Shown here: piece after piece, positions 25,071-32,598 of the stretch | How the letters are laid out: the number at the start of each line of letters is the position of its first letter | Position numbering within the stretch: the stretch's first letter is position 1 | DNA from: DUQU01 sp964481475 | GTDB lineage: Bacteria > Bacillota_I > Bacilli_A > Acholeplasmatales > UBA5453 | Reading direction: 5' to 3' | Assembly: GCA_964481475.1 (NCBI GenBank) | Contig: CAYZTG010000006.1 | Location: 1-38,566, forward strand | DNA: 38,566 nt | The notes under the pieces: model-generated | Seen by the model: the letters and a program-made list of their open reading frames with translations, nothing else | The model's database searches: none | Told to the model about the DNA's origin: nothing | Translations under genes and position numbers: made by a program

Positions 25071-25146
25071 GGCCCGTTGGAGAAACGGTTAACTCACATG
25101 CCTTTCACGCATGCACTCACGGGTTCGAATCCCGTACGGGTCACCA
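25071..25146 (+). tRNA. tRNA-Glu (anticodon UUC)
   Basis: A 76-base cloverleaf. Acceptor GGCCCGT pairs with ACGGGTC (one G-U), anticodon stem CATGC/GCATG, loop CTTTCAC with TTC at 25104-25106, T arm CGGG TTCGAAT CCCG, and encoded CCA. It lies 7 bases after the tRNA-Ser. Confidence 0.95.
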
Positions 25147-25156
25147 TAAGACGATT

Positions 25157-25185
25157 AAAGGATTTCTAGATGAAATCCTTTTTTT
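25157..25185 (+). terminator. Terminator of the tRNA operon
   Basis: AAGGATTTC / GAAATCCTT stem with a 5-base loop, then a T-run. It starts about 10 bases after the tRNA-Glu. Confidence 0.88.
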
Positions 25186-25273
25186 ATTAAAAATAGTAAA
25201 ATGAAGAGATTAAAAAACATAAATATTTAATAAATAAGTAGAGAAAGTTTTGATGTAATATTCAACTTATCAA

Positions 25274-25282
25274 TGCTATAAT
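25274..25282 (+). promoter_or_regulatory. Extended -10 ahead of the SDR gene
   Basis: TGC followed by TATAAT (25277-25282). There is no -35 box at normal spacing. The stretch from 25186 to 25273 shows nothing else recognisable. Confidence 0.5.
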
Positions 25283-25316
25283 TAAGATAAAACAATTGAT
25301 TAAAAGAGGTGAAGAG

Positions 25317-26024
25317 ATGATTTTTAAAGGTAAAGTAGCTGTTGTAACTGGTGGGGCCAAAGGGATTGGTAAGGCGATTGCGGAACAGTTTGAGTCTTTA
25401 GGTGCTAAGGTCGGCATAATTGATATTTTAGATAACGGTTATTATGTAGGGGATATAGCTAATATGACCGTCTTAGAGGACTTTTACAAAAAGATAATAA
25501 ATGATTTTGGAGGAGTGGATTTTTTAATAAATAATGCACCCCCAGCAATGTATGGAATAAATAATAGTTCCTATGAACAGTTTCAAAATGCTCTTTCTGT
25601 TGGTGTAACAGCACCATTTTACTTGGCAAAATTGTTTAATAATTACTTCAAAGAAGGAGCCGTAATAATAAACATCTCCTCATCTAGAGATAAACAAAGT
25701 CAGCCAAATACAGAAAGTTATACTGCGGCAAAAGGAGCGATTTCAGCACTTACACATGCGCTTGCTATTTCCCTTTCAGGACGTGTTCGTGTTAATTCTA
25801 TTTCACCAGGTTGGATTAATACCACTAATGCATTATATGAAGGAAAAGACGTTACTCAACACCCAGCAGGAAGAATTGGAAAACCAGAAGATATAGCTGA
25901 AATGGTGATGTTTCTTTGTTCTGATAAAGCAAGTTTTATCACAGGAGAGAATATAAATATCGACGGTGGAATGACAAAACAAATGATTTATCATGGAGAT
26001 CATGGTTGGTCATTAAACAAATGA
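25317..26024 (+). CDS. Short-chain dehydrogenase/reductase
   Basis: Classical SDR of 235 residues using NAD(P)H. Cofactor loop TGGAKGIG (11-18) and catalytic S122, Y135 and K139 (SYTAAKG) are present, followed by VNSISPGWINT. The usual NNAG reads NNAPP (72-76), an unusual change in the cofactor-adjacent motif. The C-terminal FITGENINIDGGMTKQMIY is typical of FabG-like oxidoreductases, but the substrate cannot be told; it stands alone, away from fatty-acid genes. ATG 25317 chosen with AGAGGTGA upstream; the earlier in-frame start at 25296 precedes that site. Confidence 0.88.
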   Translation: MIFKGKVAVVTGGAKGIGKAIAEQFESLGAKVGIIDILDNGYYVGDIANMTVLEDFYKKIINDFGGVDFLINNAPPAMYGINNSSYEQFQNALSVGVTAPFYLAKLFNNYFKEGAVIINISSSRDKQSQPNTESYTAAKGAISALTHALAISLSGRVRVNSISPGWINTTNALYEGKDVTQHPAGRIGKPEDIAEMVMFLCSDKASFITGENINIDGGMTKQMIYHGDHGWSLNK

Positions 26025-26057
26025 TTATTAAAAATTAACTATCTAATATGATTGATA

Positions 26058-26094
26058 AAAAAAGAGGTTTGGATTATTACAAACCTCCTTTTTT
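26058..26094. terminator. Bidirectional terminator between convergent genes
   Basis: GAGGTTT (26064-26070) pairs with AAACCTC (26081-26087) around a 10-base loop, with a T-run on the right and an A-run on the left, so it can serve the SDR gene (+) and the methyltransferase gene (-). The rest of 26025-26198 shows nothing recognisable. Confidence 0.8.
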
Positions 26095-26198
26095 GATGAA
26101 AATAATATTAACTAGGATCAGGTATACAAGAGAAAAATATAAGGACATTGGTGACTTAATAAATAACTAAAAAAGAAGAATTATTGCTTAGTTTTGGA

Positions 26199-26807
26199 TT
26201 AATGTTTTTCTAATTGACAACGGTATAATAAAAAGTTTTGCTGGGGTTGGGGGTTATTTGGCTCAGTTATTTTTTTAATTAATTTAAAAGGTGTATGTTC
26301 ATTTATAAAATTTAAATAATCAGGAAAACTATAATACATTATTAAAGTTATTTCTCTGGGACTTTCTTTTAGTGATTCTAAAATATTAGAAATAACTTTT
26401 TTAAAGATAACAACTGAAAAGGAGTTAAAGAAATAAAATATATTGTCTTCTTTATTTATTTGATAATGTTCAGCTTTAGATAACTCAAATTTCATTTTAG
26501 CGGTGGCATCAGGATTAACTTTTAAGTAACCATGAAGATTATTGATAGCTTCGTCATGTGTAATATGATTTGCTTCAATTGCTTTAGTAAAACAATTAAA
26601 GAGGTAATTAGTATAAAAAACAACCCTTCCTTTACCAGAACCAAAATCTACAAAGACGTCATCATCATTTAAATTGAGTTCTTCAAAGAGTAAATTGAGT
26701 AAGTTATAAGACGTCGGTTCGTAGCGAAAGTAGTGATTATTGTTATGCCAGTCTCTAATACCGGAAGTATTAATATTTAAAGTTTTATCATTAATTGTTG
26801 TTTTCAT
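26199..26807 (-). CDS. Class I SAM-dependent methyltransferase, substrate unknown
   Basis: A 202-residue protein with Rossmann motif I VFVDFGSGKGR (51-61) and an acidic residue E78 ending strand 2 (KAIEAN). A later FYFFNSFS segment sits where many methyltransferases of this type have a (D/N)PF-like motif IV. The N-terminal part (TSGIRDWHNNNHYFRYEPTSY) resembles small methyltransferases with an RYEPTxY element. No target is evident. It lies 2 bases downstream of the CsoR-family gene, so the two are co-transcribed and the enzyme is probably under that regulator. Confidence 0.8.
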   Translation of the reverse strand: MKTTINDKTLNINTSGIRDWHNNNHYFRYEPTSYNLLNLLFEELNLNDDDVFVDFGSGKGRVVFYTNYLFNCFTKAIEANHITHDEAINNLHGYLKVNPDATAKMKFELSKAEHYQINKEDNIFYFFNSFSVVIFKKVISNILESLKESPREITLIMYYSFPDYLNFINEHTPFKLIKKITEPNNPQPQQNFLLYRCQLEKH

Positions 26808-26809
26808 CT

Positions 26810-27058
26810 TTATCTATTAATTATTAGATCTAATTCTTTTTCAAATTCTTTAAGGTCAATATTATATTTTTCTTTAATATTATTAGAAAGATTTTCTATT
26901 GATAATAATACAATTGCCTTTCTAATCGAACTTTCAATTGCTTTTAATTGAGTAGTTATATCGCTACAATTTCTTTCCTCATCAATCATTTTAAGAATGC
27001 CATTAATTTGACCTTGAGTTCTTTTGATTCTATTTATAATATTAACATTGCATTTCAT
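26810..27058 (-). CDS. CsoR-family transcriptional repressor
   Basis: An 82-residue all-helical DUF156 protein: NRIKRTQGQINGILKMIDEERNCSDITTQLKAIESSIRKA is the family core. C31 occupies the conserved first Cys position. The second half of the sensing site, usually H...C as in copper CsoR or C60 in persulfide-sensing CstR, here reads N56-L-S-N59-N60. C3 near the N-terminus is the only other Cys. So neither Cu(I) nor the standard CstR chemistry fits; a C3-C31' thiol switch is possible (inference). AAGGAGA precedes the start. It faces the PDO gene divergently. Confidence 0.9.
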   Translation of the reverse strand: MKCNVNIINRIKRTQGQINGILKMIDEERNCSDITTQLKAIESSIRKAIVLLSIENLSNNIKEKYNIDLKEFEKELDLIINR

Positions 27059-27093
27059 TTTAGATCTCCTTTTAGTCTTTTTTTAATAGAAGC

Positions 27094-27186
27094 ATATTTG
27101 TTTGTAAATATACCCCATATGGTATAATTATACTAGTTTTTAGAGATTTTGCAAGGAGTCTAGCTGCTTTAAATACAAACAAATAT
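27094..27186. repeat. 13-bp inverted repeat flanking the divergent promoter region
   Basis: ATATTTGTTTGTA at 27094-27106 is the exact reverse complement of TACAAACAAATAT at 27174-27186. The left copy covers the candidate -35 (TTGTTT, 27098-27103) of the rightward gene; the right copy lies 11 bases before its ribosome binding site. They could be two sites for a regulator or the feet of a large stem. Confidence 0.6.
27109..27128. promoter_or_regulatory. CsoR-type operator overlapping a -10 box
   Basis: TATACC (27109-27114), 6 bases, GGTATA (27121-27126): an inverted repeat resembling CsoR/CstR operators (ATACCCC...GGTAT). Its right arm is part of TATAAT (27123-27128), the -10 of the thioredoxin-like gene. 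Binding would block this promoter and could also affect the leftward csoR transcript. Confidence 0.7.
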
Positions 27187-27207
27187 AATAATAAATAGGA
27201 GATTAGA

Positions 27208-27840
27208 ATGGAAAGATTATTAAATGATGATTTACAAAAACAAATCAAAGAAATGTTAAGTGTTATGAAAGAAAAAGTAATGATTGTGTTTTTCGGTGAA
27301 GAAAGCGAAAACAGTCAAATTACTAAGAAGTTATTAGAAGAGGTCGCCTCTTTAAATAACTTAATTACTTTAAAAAAGTATAATTTAAAAGATAACAATG
27401 AAGAAGCTAAAAAATATAACGTATTATTAGCACCGGCGTATATAGTTATTAATGAACTTGATAGTGCAAGAGGAGTTTTTTATGGAGTTCCAGTTGGCCA
27501 TGAAATTAATACATTACTAACAACATTAGTAGATACTAGTAAGGCAACTTCTTTATATAACAATAAGATCTTGGAAGAAATTAGTTTAATTAATAAACCA
27601 ACAAATATTAAAGTGTTCGTGACTACTACATGTCCCCATTGCCCAGGAGCAGCTATTAATGCTTTAAGGTTAGCCCAATTAAATAAAAACATTAATACAG
27701 AAATATTTGAGGTTCAAACAAATATGGAGATTGGCAACCAATATAATGTTTCAGGCGTCCCCAAAATATTGATAAACGAGGGAAAGGAATTAATGGGAAA
27801 TCAACCAATTGAAGCCTTTATAGATACAATTTTAAAATAA
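27208..27840 (+). CDS. Two-domain thioredoxin-like protein (PDO/AhpF-N type)
   Basis: The 210 residues form two thioredoxin folds. The N-terminal fold (1-115) has lost its redox pair: FFGEESENSQ occupies the CxxC place. The C-terminal fold (120-210) has C142-P-H-C145 and the cis-Pro motif GVPK (183-186). This resembles protein disulfide oxidoreductases and the N-terminal module of AhpF, which relay electrons from thioredoxin reductase. A long leader of about 70 bases separates promoter and start. Divergent from a CsoR-family repressor with an operator on the -10, so induction by thiol or persulfide stress is a reasonable inference. Confidence 0.88.
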   Translation: MERLLNDDLQKQIKEMLSVMKEKVMIVFFGEESENSQITKKLLEEVASLNNLITLKKYNLKDNNEEAKKYNVLLAPAYIVINELDSARGVFYGVPVGHEINTLLTTLVDTSKATSLYNNKILEEISLINKPTNIKVFVTTTCPHCPGAAINALRLAQLNKNINTEIFEVQTNMEIGNQYNVSGVPKILINEGKELMGNQPIEAFIDTILK

Positions 27841-27843
27841 TTA

Positions 27844-27872
27844 GAAAGTGTGTTATGACACTTTCTTTTTTT
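27844..27872 (+). terminator. Terminator of the thioredoxin-like gene
   Basis: GAAAGTGT / ACACTTTC with a 6-base loop and a following T-run, 3 bases after the stop. Confidence 0.88.
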
Positions 27873-27894
27873 AAATAGATAAGTATGAATGATA

Positions 27895-27924
27895 TTATCA
27901 ATAAAACTCGGGATATGATAAAAT
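27895..27924 (+). promoter_or_regulatory. Possible promoter of the serine dehydratase gene
   Basis: TTATCA (27895-27900), 18-base spacer, TGA plus TAAAAT (27919-27924) as an extended -10. Leader of about 40 bases. Confidence 0.4.
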
Positions 27925-27972
27925 AAAGGAGATAACAATAATATTTTAAATTAGTTATTTTAAGGAGTAAAA

Positions 27973-29175
27973 ATGCAATCAATAAAGTATTTATATCGTG
28001 TGGGTTATGGACCATCTAGTTCTCATACTATGGGACCATCCAATGCGGCTAAAATATTAAAAGAAAAATATCCAAAAGGAAATAAATATCTTATAACTTT
28101 ATATAACTCACTGGCCTTAACGGGAAAAGGTCATTTTACAGATGTGGCAATAATTAAGGAACTACCTAATATTGATGTAGATTTTTTATTTAAGATTGAT
28201 GAATCAAAACATCCCAACACTCTACTTTTTGAAATTTATGAAAATGAGATTCTTATCCATAAACAAGAAGTTTATAGTGTTGGTGGGGGAAGAATAATCT
28301 TTTTTGGAGAAGAAGAGATAGAACCGAATATTTACCCACATCAAAGTTTCACCGAAATTGCTGAATTTTGTAAAAAGAAAAAAATAAGTTTATATGATTA
28401 TATTATTAAAGTTGAAGGCAAAGAAATTGAGGATTTCCTCTTAAATATTTGGAATATAATGAAGGAAAGTATTGCAAACGGCCTACATAAAGAAGGAGTT
28501 TTGCCTGGTGATTTAAAAGTAGTGAGAAGAGCGAAAACATTAACTAAGCAAAAATTAAAATTTGAAGCTCCTGAAATTACGGAAAATAGACTTATTAGCG
28601 CTTATGCATTTGCAGTTAATGAAGAAAATGCATCTGGAGGAATGGTTGTTACTGCACCAACTTGTGGTGCTAGTGGAACTTTACCCGCTGTTCTTAAGTA
28701 TATGCAAGATAAGTATAATTTTACAAACAAGAGAGTAGTAAGAGCTTTAGCCGTAGCGGGTTTAATTGGTAATTTAATTAAACATAATGCTTCAATATCT
28801 GGCGCTGAAGCTGGATGTCAAGCCGAAGTAGGAAGTGCGTGCAGTATGGCCGCTGCCGCCCATGCAACACTATTTAATTTAACAATCGAACAAGTTGAAT
28901 ATGCCGCTGAAATAGCGATGGAACATCATCTAGGGTTAACTTGTGATCCAATTAATGGTTTCGTTCAGATTCCTTGTATTGAAAGAAATGCTGTTGCTGC
29001 CCTAAGAGCAGTCGATGCTTGTGGTCTTGCTTTCTTTTTAAGTGATTCAAGAAAAATTAGTTTTGATCTAGTAATTAAAACAATGTATCAAACGGGAAAA
29101 GATATGCACGGTAATTATAAAGAAACATCAAAAGGCGGTTTGGCTAGATATTACAATGACATTAATTGTTGGTAA
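27973..29175 (+). CDS. sdaA: L-serine ammonia-lyase, single-chain iron-sulfur type
   Basis: Converts L-serine to pyruvate and ammonia with a [4Fe-4S] cluster, feeding amino acids into fermentation. The 400 residues carry the beta domain first (GYGPSSSHTMGPS, VYSVGGGRI) and the alpha domain second (APTCGASGTLPAVL, GAEAGCQAEVGSA, GLTCDPINGFVQIPCIERNA). Cluster Cys are visible in GCQAE, TCDP and PCIER. Bacilli usually split this enzyme into SdaAA and SdaAB; the fused form is shorter here than E. coli SdaA (about 454). AAGGAG lies 5 bases before the ATG. Confidence 0.95.
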   Translation: MQSIKYLYRVGYGPSSSHTMGPSNAAKILKEKYPKGNKYLITLYNSLALTGKGHFTDVAIIKELPNIDVDFLFKIDESKHPNTLLFEIYENEILIHKQEVYSVGGGRIIFFGEEEIEPNIYPHQSFTEIAEFCKKKKISLYDYIIKVEGKEIEDFLLNIWNIMKESIANGLHKEGVLPGDLKVVRRAKTLTKQKLKFEAPEITENRLISAYAFAVNEENASGGMVVTAPTCGASGTLPAVLKYMQDKYNFTNKRVVRALAVAGLIGNLIKHNASISGAEAGCQAEVGSACSMAAAAHATLFNLTIEQVEYAAEIAMEHHLGLTCDPINGFVQIPCIERNAVAALRAVDACGLAFFLSDSRKISFDLVIKTMYQTGKDMHGNYKETSKGGLARYYNDINCW

Positions 29176-29180
29176 ATATA

Positions 29181-29228
29181 AAAAGGGACTTAGTTATGAT
29201 AACCATAACGAAGCCCCTTATTTTTTTA
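29181..29228. terminator. Bidirectional terminator between sdaA and the beta-propeller gene
   Basis: Long stem: GTTATG/CATAAC at the tip and AAGGG..CTT/AAG.CCCTT at the base, T-run on the right, A-run on the left. It ends both convergent units. Confidence 0.85.
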
Positions 29229-29242
29229 ATAACTAATAGGTT

Positions 29243-31258
29243 TTAATCTAATGTATCAAAATCATTTCCATAACTTGAGACTAGAAAAGTAATAGTTTGA
29301 GCAATTTCTTTTTCCAATAAATTATATGAGATTAAGCCACTTGGTGAGAGCACATAAATAAATTCAAAAGGATTAGAACCTGATTGACTAATATAAACCC
29401 CTCTCTCAATTGGAAGATAATAGTTAGAAGGACTATACTCAATAATAATTGGTTCACTAATAATTTCATCTGGATTTTCTTTTGTAAAATCAATAGAGAA
29501 GATTAAGTATTTACTAGTATAACCATCAATATCATAAACAGTAATTGGGAAAGCAAAGATTTTATGCTTTGGCGAAACCATTATTGCCTTTGGATTATAA
29601 GTAGCTTCAGTATTTATCCAATAGTATTCGTTACCGATTCTATAAGGTATTACGTAGTCCGTTTGAATTCCTTTTGTATCATCAATAGCAGATAGCTTAA
29701 GTCCATAAATTAAACCATTTTCATCTGCTTCATAACCAAGGCCAACTACTTCATTACCACCATCTTCTTTATTCCAAACATATAAGTAAGAACTAAAACC
29801 TGTAATATATTCTTCATTAGTGATTGTTGGTTTAGTAGGATCTGTTAAATCAATTGTATAACGGGGATCGGTTTGTAAGAAAGTTACAATATAAGCAAGG
29901 TTTTCATGGAAGATAACTGATTTGACAGACTCGCCCGGTAAACCTAAATTTTCAGTGATTGAGCCGATTATTTCTAATTTATCATAGGTATCATCTTCTT
30001 TTAAGACAAATAAACGATTAACAACAGGATTAAAAGAGATTGTGACTACTCTTAAATTATTTTCATATTCATCCATCCAATATGAATTTTGAAGATAACC
30101 TTCGACACTTCCCGTTCCTAAATAGTTAATATTACTATCTTCTAAACTAAACTCATATTTAACTATTCTTGTTCTGATAGTTTCCTTACCATATTCATAA
30201 GAAGTGGTATATAGGTGACTTTCATTAGCATATATTTGGTCAACTTCACCTAAGAATGCTTGCGAATTGATAGTGAAATCAGTGAGCTTAAGAGCTGTTA
30301 AAACAGTCATTGAATGAGTAATTTTATCGTCAAAATAATAGATATCGCGATAGCTTAGATATGAAACTTCCTGATTTTCATTAGCATCTTTAGTAATGAA
30401 TTTCGGTCTTAAATCTCTGCCGTAAATATTTTTTCTTGAAACTAAGAAGAGAGTATCTTTGATCAAACGATGTTCATAAAAGTTAGTATCGGTAGTTAAA
30501 CTATAAGACAAAGTTAAATCTTCCTTATTATAAACACTAATTTGTCCAGTATAGGAAGGCATTTTCCAACCATAGATGATTTCCAATTCAATCATATCAC
30601 TAACAACATCAGAAAAATAAGGGATATACGAATATTGGTAACCAATAACAATTAAGTAATCATCGGTTAAATAAATTGAATCAACATAGCCATCTTTCAA
30701 ATCAATAGTAGTTTCTAAATCAGCCATTCCATCATCTAAAATATTGAAAACCATAACTTTATTATGATATTTAGGTGCATAATAAAGTTTATTGCCATCA
30801 GTTTTTATTAAATCGCCCTCATCAACTCCAGCAACTTGTACATTAGTTCCAATATAATCTCGATCTTGGTGAGGCGCTTCAGGAGAATCTCCCTTATTTA
30901 TTGAGGAATCCTCATCAGTGACAAACCAACCACCGCCCTTTGGATTAGTTAAACTAGAAAGGGTCTTGTAATTGTTGACGCTTTTCGCATTAACTAAAAT
31001 CTTCTTATTTAAACCTTCGTAGTTATTATCAACTAAGACACAAGAAAAGATCGTTGTTAACATAAAGGCGCTTGTTACTAAAGCTCCGTAAGAGCGTTTA
31101 AACCAAAAAAACGATTTTTCTTTTTTGATAGTTGCTCCAAATTTCTTTTGATAATTATTTAGTTTGTAGTTCCAAATAATATCTCTTGATAACTGTACTA
31201 GGAAATATCCAAGTAACAAACCTAGTACTGCAATGAAAATCCAAATTGTTGTAGTCAT
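29243..31258 (-). CDS. Membrane-anchored beta-propeller domain protein
   Basis: The 671-residue protein has an N-terminal membrane helix (about 4-24), a basic cytosolic loop, and a second helix (about 57-77), then a large domain of repeated beta strands outside the membrane. YIGTNVQVAGVDEGDLIKTDGNKLYY (about 139-164) matches the entry signature of the secreted Beta_propel family (PF09826 type, usually TNVQVxGVDEADIVKTDG). The family's function is unknown to me. It is encoded 15 bases after a LytTR regulator with a good ribosome binding site, so they form one operon. A surface sensor or adhesin controlled by LytTR is possible, which is inference. Confidence 0.85.
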   Translation of the reverse strand: MTTTIWIFIAVLGLLLGYFLVQLSRDIIWNYKLNNYQKKFGATIKKEKSFFWFKRSYGALVTSAFMLTTIFSCVLVDNNYEGLNKKILVNAKSVNNYKTLSSLTNPKGGGWFVTDEDSSINKGDSPEAPHQDRDYIGTNVQVAGVDEGDLIKTDGNKLYYAPKYHNKVMVFNILDDGMADLETTIDLKDGYVDSIYLTDDYLIVIGYQYSYIPYFSDVVSDMIELEIIYGWKMPSYTGQISVYNKEDLTLSYSLTTDTNFYEHRLIKDTLFLVSRKNIYGRDLRPKFITKDANENQEVSYLSYRDIYYFDDKITHSMTVLTALKLTDFTINSQAFLGEVDQIYANESHLYTTSYEYGKETIRTRIVKYEFSLEDSNINYLGTGSVEGYLQNSYWMDEYENNLRVVTISFNPVVNRLFVLKEDDTYDKLEIIGSITENLGLPGESVKSVIFHENLAYIVTFLQTDPRYTIDLTDPTKPTITNEEYITGFSSYLYVWNKEDGGNEVVGLGYEADENGLIYGLKLSAIDDTKGIQTDYVIPYRIGNEYYWINTEATYNPKAIMVSPKHKIFAFPITVYDIDGYTSKYLIFSIDFTKENPDEIISEPIIIEYSPSNYYLPIERGVYISQSGSNPFEFIYVLSPSGLISYNLLEKEIAQTITFLVSSYGNDFDTLD

Positions 31259-31273
31259 ACTAATCCTCCTTTA

Positions 31274-31786
31274 TTATTGTATGCCTAAAGCATTTTTAAA
31301 ACTTTTTACGAAAGAACGAGAGACTTGTAAGTATTGACCATTAATAAGTTCTAACTCAAGTTTTGCATTTGACATTGTTCTTATGAACCTAATCTTTAGT
31401 ATATTAACTATATAAGACTTGCCAATTCTAGTAAAACTATAGTTTTTCAGTTTTTCTTCTAGTTTATAAAGTGGCTCTTTTAAGATTACTGTTTGAGTTT
31501 TATCTAAATGCATGTGAATTTCTTCACCGAAAGATTCTAAATAATTAATCTCTCTAACGTTTAATTGGATAAATCCATCAACAGTAGCAAACAACACTTG
31601 AGAAGACTCATAAATTAATGATTCAATAAATGTCCTTATTTTTTCCTCGTTTTCTTCCTGTAGGAGTAAACCAATCTTATGATCAGGAACTTCATTAGGA
31701 TCATCAATAACTTTTAGATTAAATTGACTAATAAGTGCTTCTTTAACATTATCGAAGTCTTCGCGATTCCAAATGATTTTAATCAC
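31274..31786 (-). CDS. LytTR-family DNA-binding regulator
   Basis: The 170-residue protein has a small N-terminal alpha/beta region (1-65) that is not a receiver domain, followed by a LytTR domain (about 68-168): INYLESFGEEIHMHL, LYKLEEKLKNYSFTRIGKSYIVNILKIRFI and LINGQYLQVSRSFVKSFKNAL. Such stand-alone LytTR proteins often control a neighbouring membrane protein, and here the beta-propeller gene follows directly. The start is a GTG with GGAGGG 6 bases upstream. Tandem 9-base repeats lie upstream and may be its own binding site. Confidence 0.9.
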   Translation of the reverse strand: MIKIIWNREDFDNVKEALISQFNLKVIDDPNEVPDHKIGLLLQEENEEKIRTFIESLIYESSQVLFATVDGFIQLNVREINYLESFGEEIHMHLDKTQTVILKEPLYKLEEKLKNYSFTRIGKSYIVNILKIRFIRTMSNAKLELELINGQYLQVSRSFVKSFKNALGIQ

Positions 31787-31855
31787 ATGATTCCCTCCGT
31801 TTTCATTTTAACTAACTTTATACATTTTTTAAAGGCTTTAAAGATAACATGCATG

Positions 31856-31873
31856 CAAGTTGGACAAGTTGCA
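31856..31873. repeat. Tandem 9-base repeats upstream of the LytTR gene
   Basis: CAAGTTG occurs at 31856-31862 and 31865-31871, a 9-base period (CAAGTTGGA CAAGTTGCA). LytTR proteins bind pairs of short direct repeats, usually with wider spacing. The site is about 70 bases upstream of the GTG. The rest of 31799-31980 is A/T-rich with no other clear element. Confidence 0.5.
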
Positions 31874-31989
31874 ATCATATTACTATTTTAGCATAATTCC
31901 TTGTATTTAAGACATGAGTAAAATATCTTCTATAGAGTTTAAAAACTATAATTATGGGCACATTAAATGAATTAATTATAAAAATTAGA

Positions 31990-31995
31990 TATAAT
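31990..31995 (+). promoter_or_regulatory. -10 element of tpx
   Basis: TATAAT; no convincing -35. The predicted start (about 32002) coincides with GGAGG (32002-32006), again giving almost no leader. Confidence 0.5.
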
Positions 31996-32012
31996 AAAAG
32001 TGGAGGTTAATT

Positions 32013-32501
32013 ATGAAAACATTACATGGGAATCCCGTTACAGTAGTTGGGAAAGAATTAAAATTAGGTGATAAGGCACCGGAGTTTAAACTTGTTAATA
32101 CTAGTTTAGAAGAAAAGAAGTTAAGTGATTATAAAAAAGAATATGTTTTACTTAGTGTTGTACCATCATTAGACACAGGAGTTTGTGATTTACAAACAAG
32201 AACAATTAATGAAAAGTTGGCTTCGTACAATAATGTTGATTTTATCACTGTTTCAATGGACTTGCCATTTGCTCAAAAAAGATGGTGCGGTGCAGCTGGT
32301 TTAGAAGTGGTTACTTTAAGTGATCACTTAACCGGAGACTTTGGCTCAAATTATGGAACATTGATTAAAGAACTAAGATTGTTAGCGAGAGCAGTCTTTG
32401 TTTTAAACAAAAATAGAGAAGTAATCTATGTTGAATACTTAAAGGAAATGACTAATCATCCTAATTATGAAAAGTTAATTGATTTTTTAAGTAAGTTATA
32501 A
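32013..32501 (+). CDS. tpx: Thiol peroxidase
   Basis: Atypical 2-Cys peroxiredoxin that reduces hydrogen peroxide and alkyl hydroperoxides with thioredoxin. The peroxidatic Cys lies in PSLDTGVCDLQTR and the resolving Cys in DLPFAQKRWCGAAG, both in canonical context. 162 residues, typical length. The start LHGNPVTVVGKELKLGDKAP matches the family. Likely electron path: the unusual TrxB, a thioredoxin, then Tpx. Confidence 0.96.
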   Translation: MKTLHGNPVTVVGKELKLGDKAPEFKLVNTSLEEKKLSDYKKEYVLLSVVPSLDTGVCDLQTRTINEKLASYNNVDFITVSMDLPFAQKRWCGAAGLEVVTLSDHLTGDFGSNYGTLIKELRLLARAVFVLNKNREVIYVEYLKEMTNHPNYEKLIDFLSKL

Positions 32502-32518
32502 AGTTTAATTTAGAAATA

Positions 32519-32552
32519 AAAGTGGTTTTCATTAAGGAAACCGCTTTTTTTA
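32519..32552 (+). terminator. Terminator of tpx
   Basis: Imperfect stem AGTGGTTTTC / GAAACCGCTT with a 6-base loop, then a T-run. Confidence 0.85.
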
Positions 32553-32563
32553 TTTAGTTATCA

Positions 32564-32572
32564 TGATACAAT
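32564..32572 (+). promoter_or_regulatory. Extended -10 of the lipoprotein gene
   Basis: TGA followed by TACAAT (32567-32572); the -35 region runs into the T-run of the tpx terminator and has no clear box. Confidence 0.4.
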
Positions 32573-32598
32573 AACTAATATAAGGGAGGGATAAGTAC

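Noticed and set aside
25022..25204. Open frame starting inside the tRNA-Ser gene
   Set aside because: It runs through two complete tRNA genes and their terminator.
25250..25282. TTGATG (25250-25255) as the -35 of the SDR promoter
   Set aside because: The spacing to TATAAT is 21 bases, too long for a standard promoter; the TG-extended -10 alone is the better reading.
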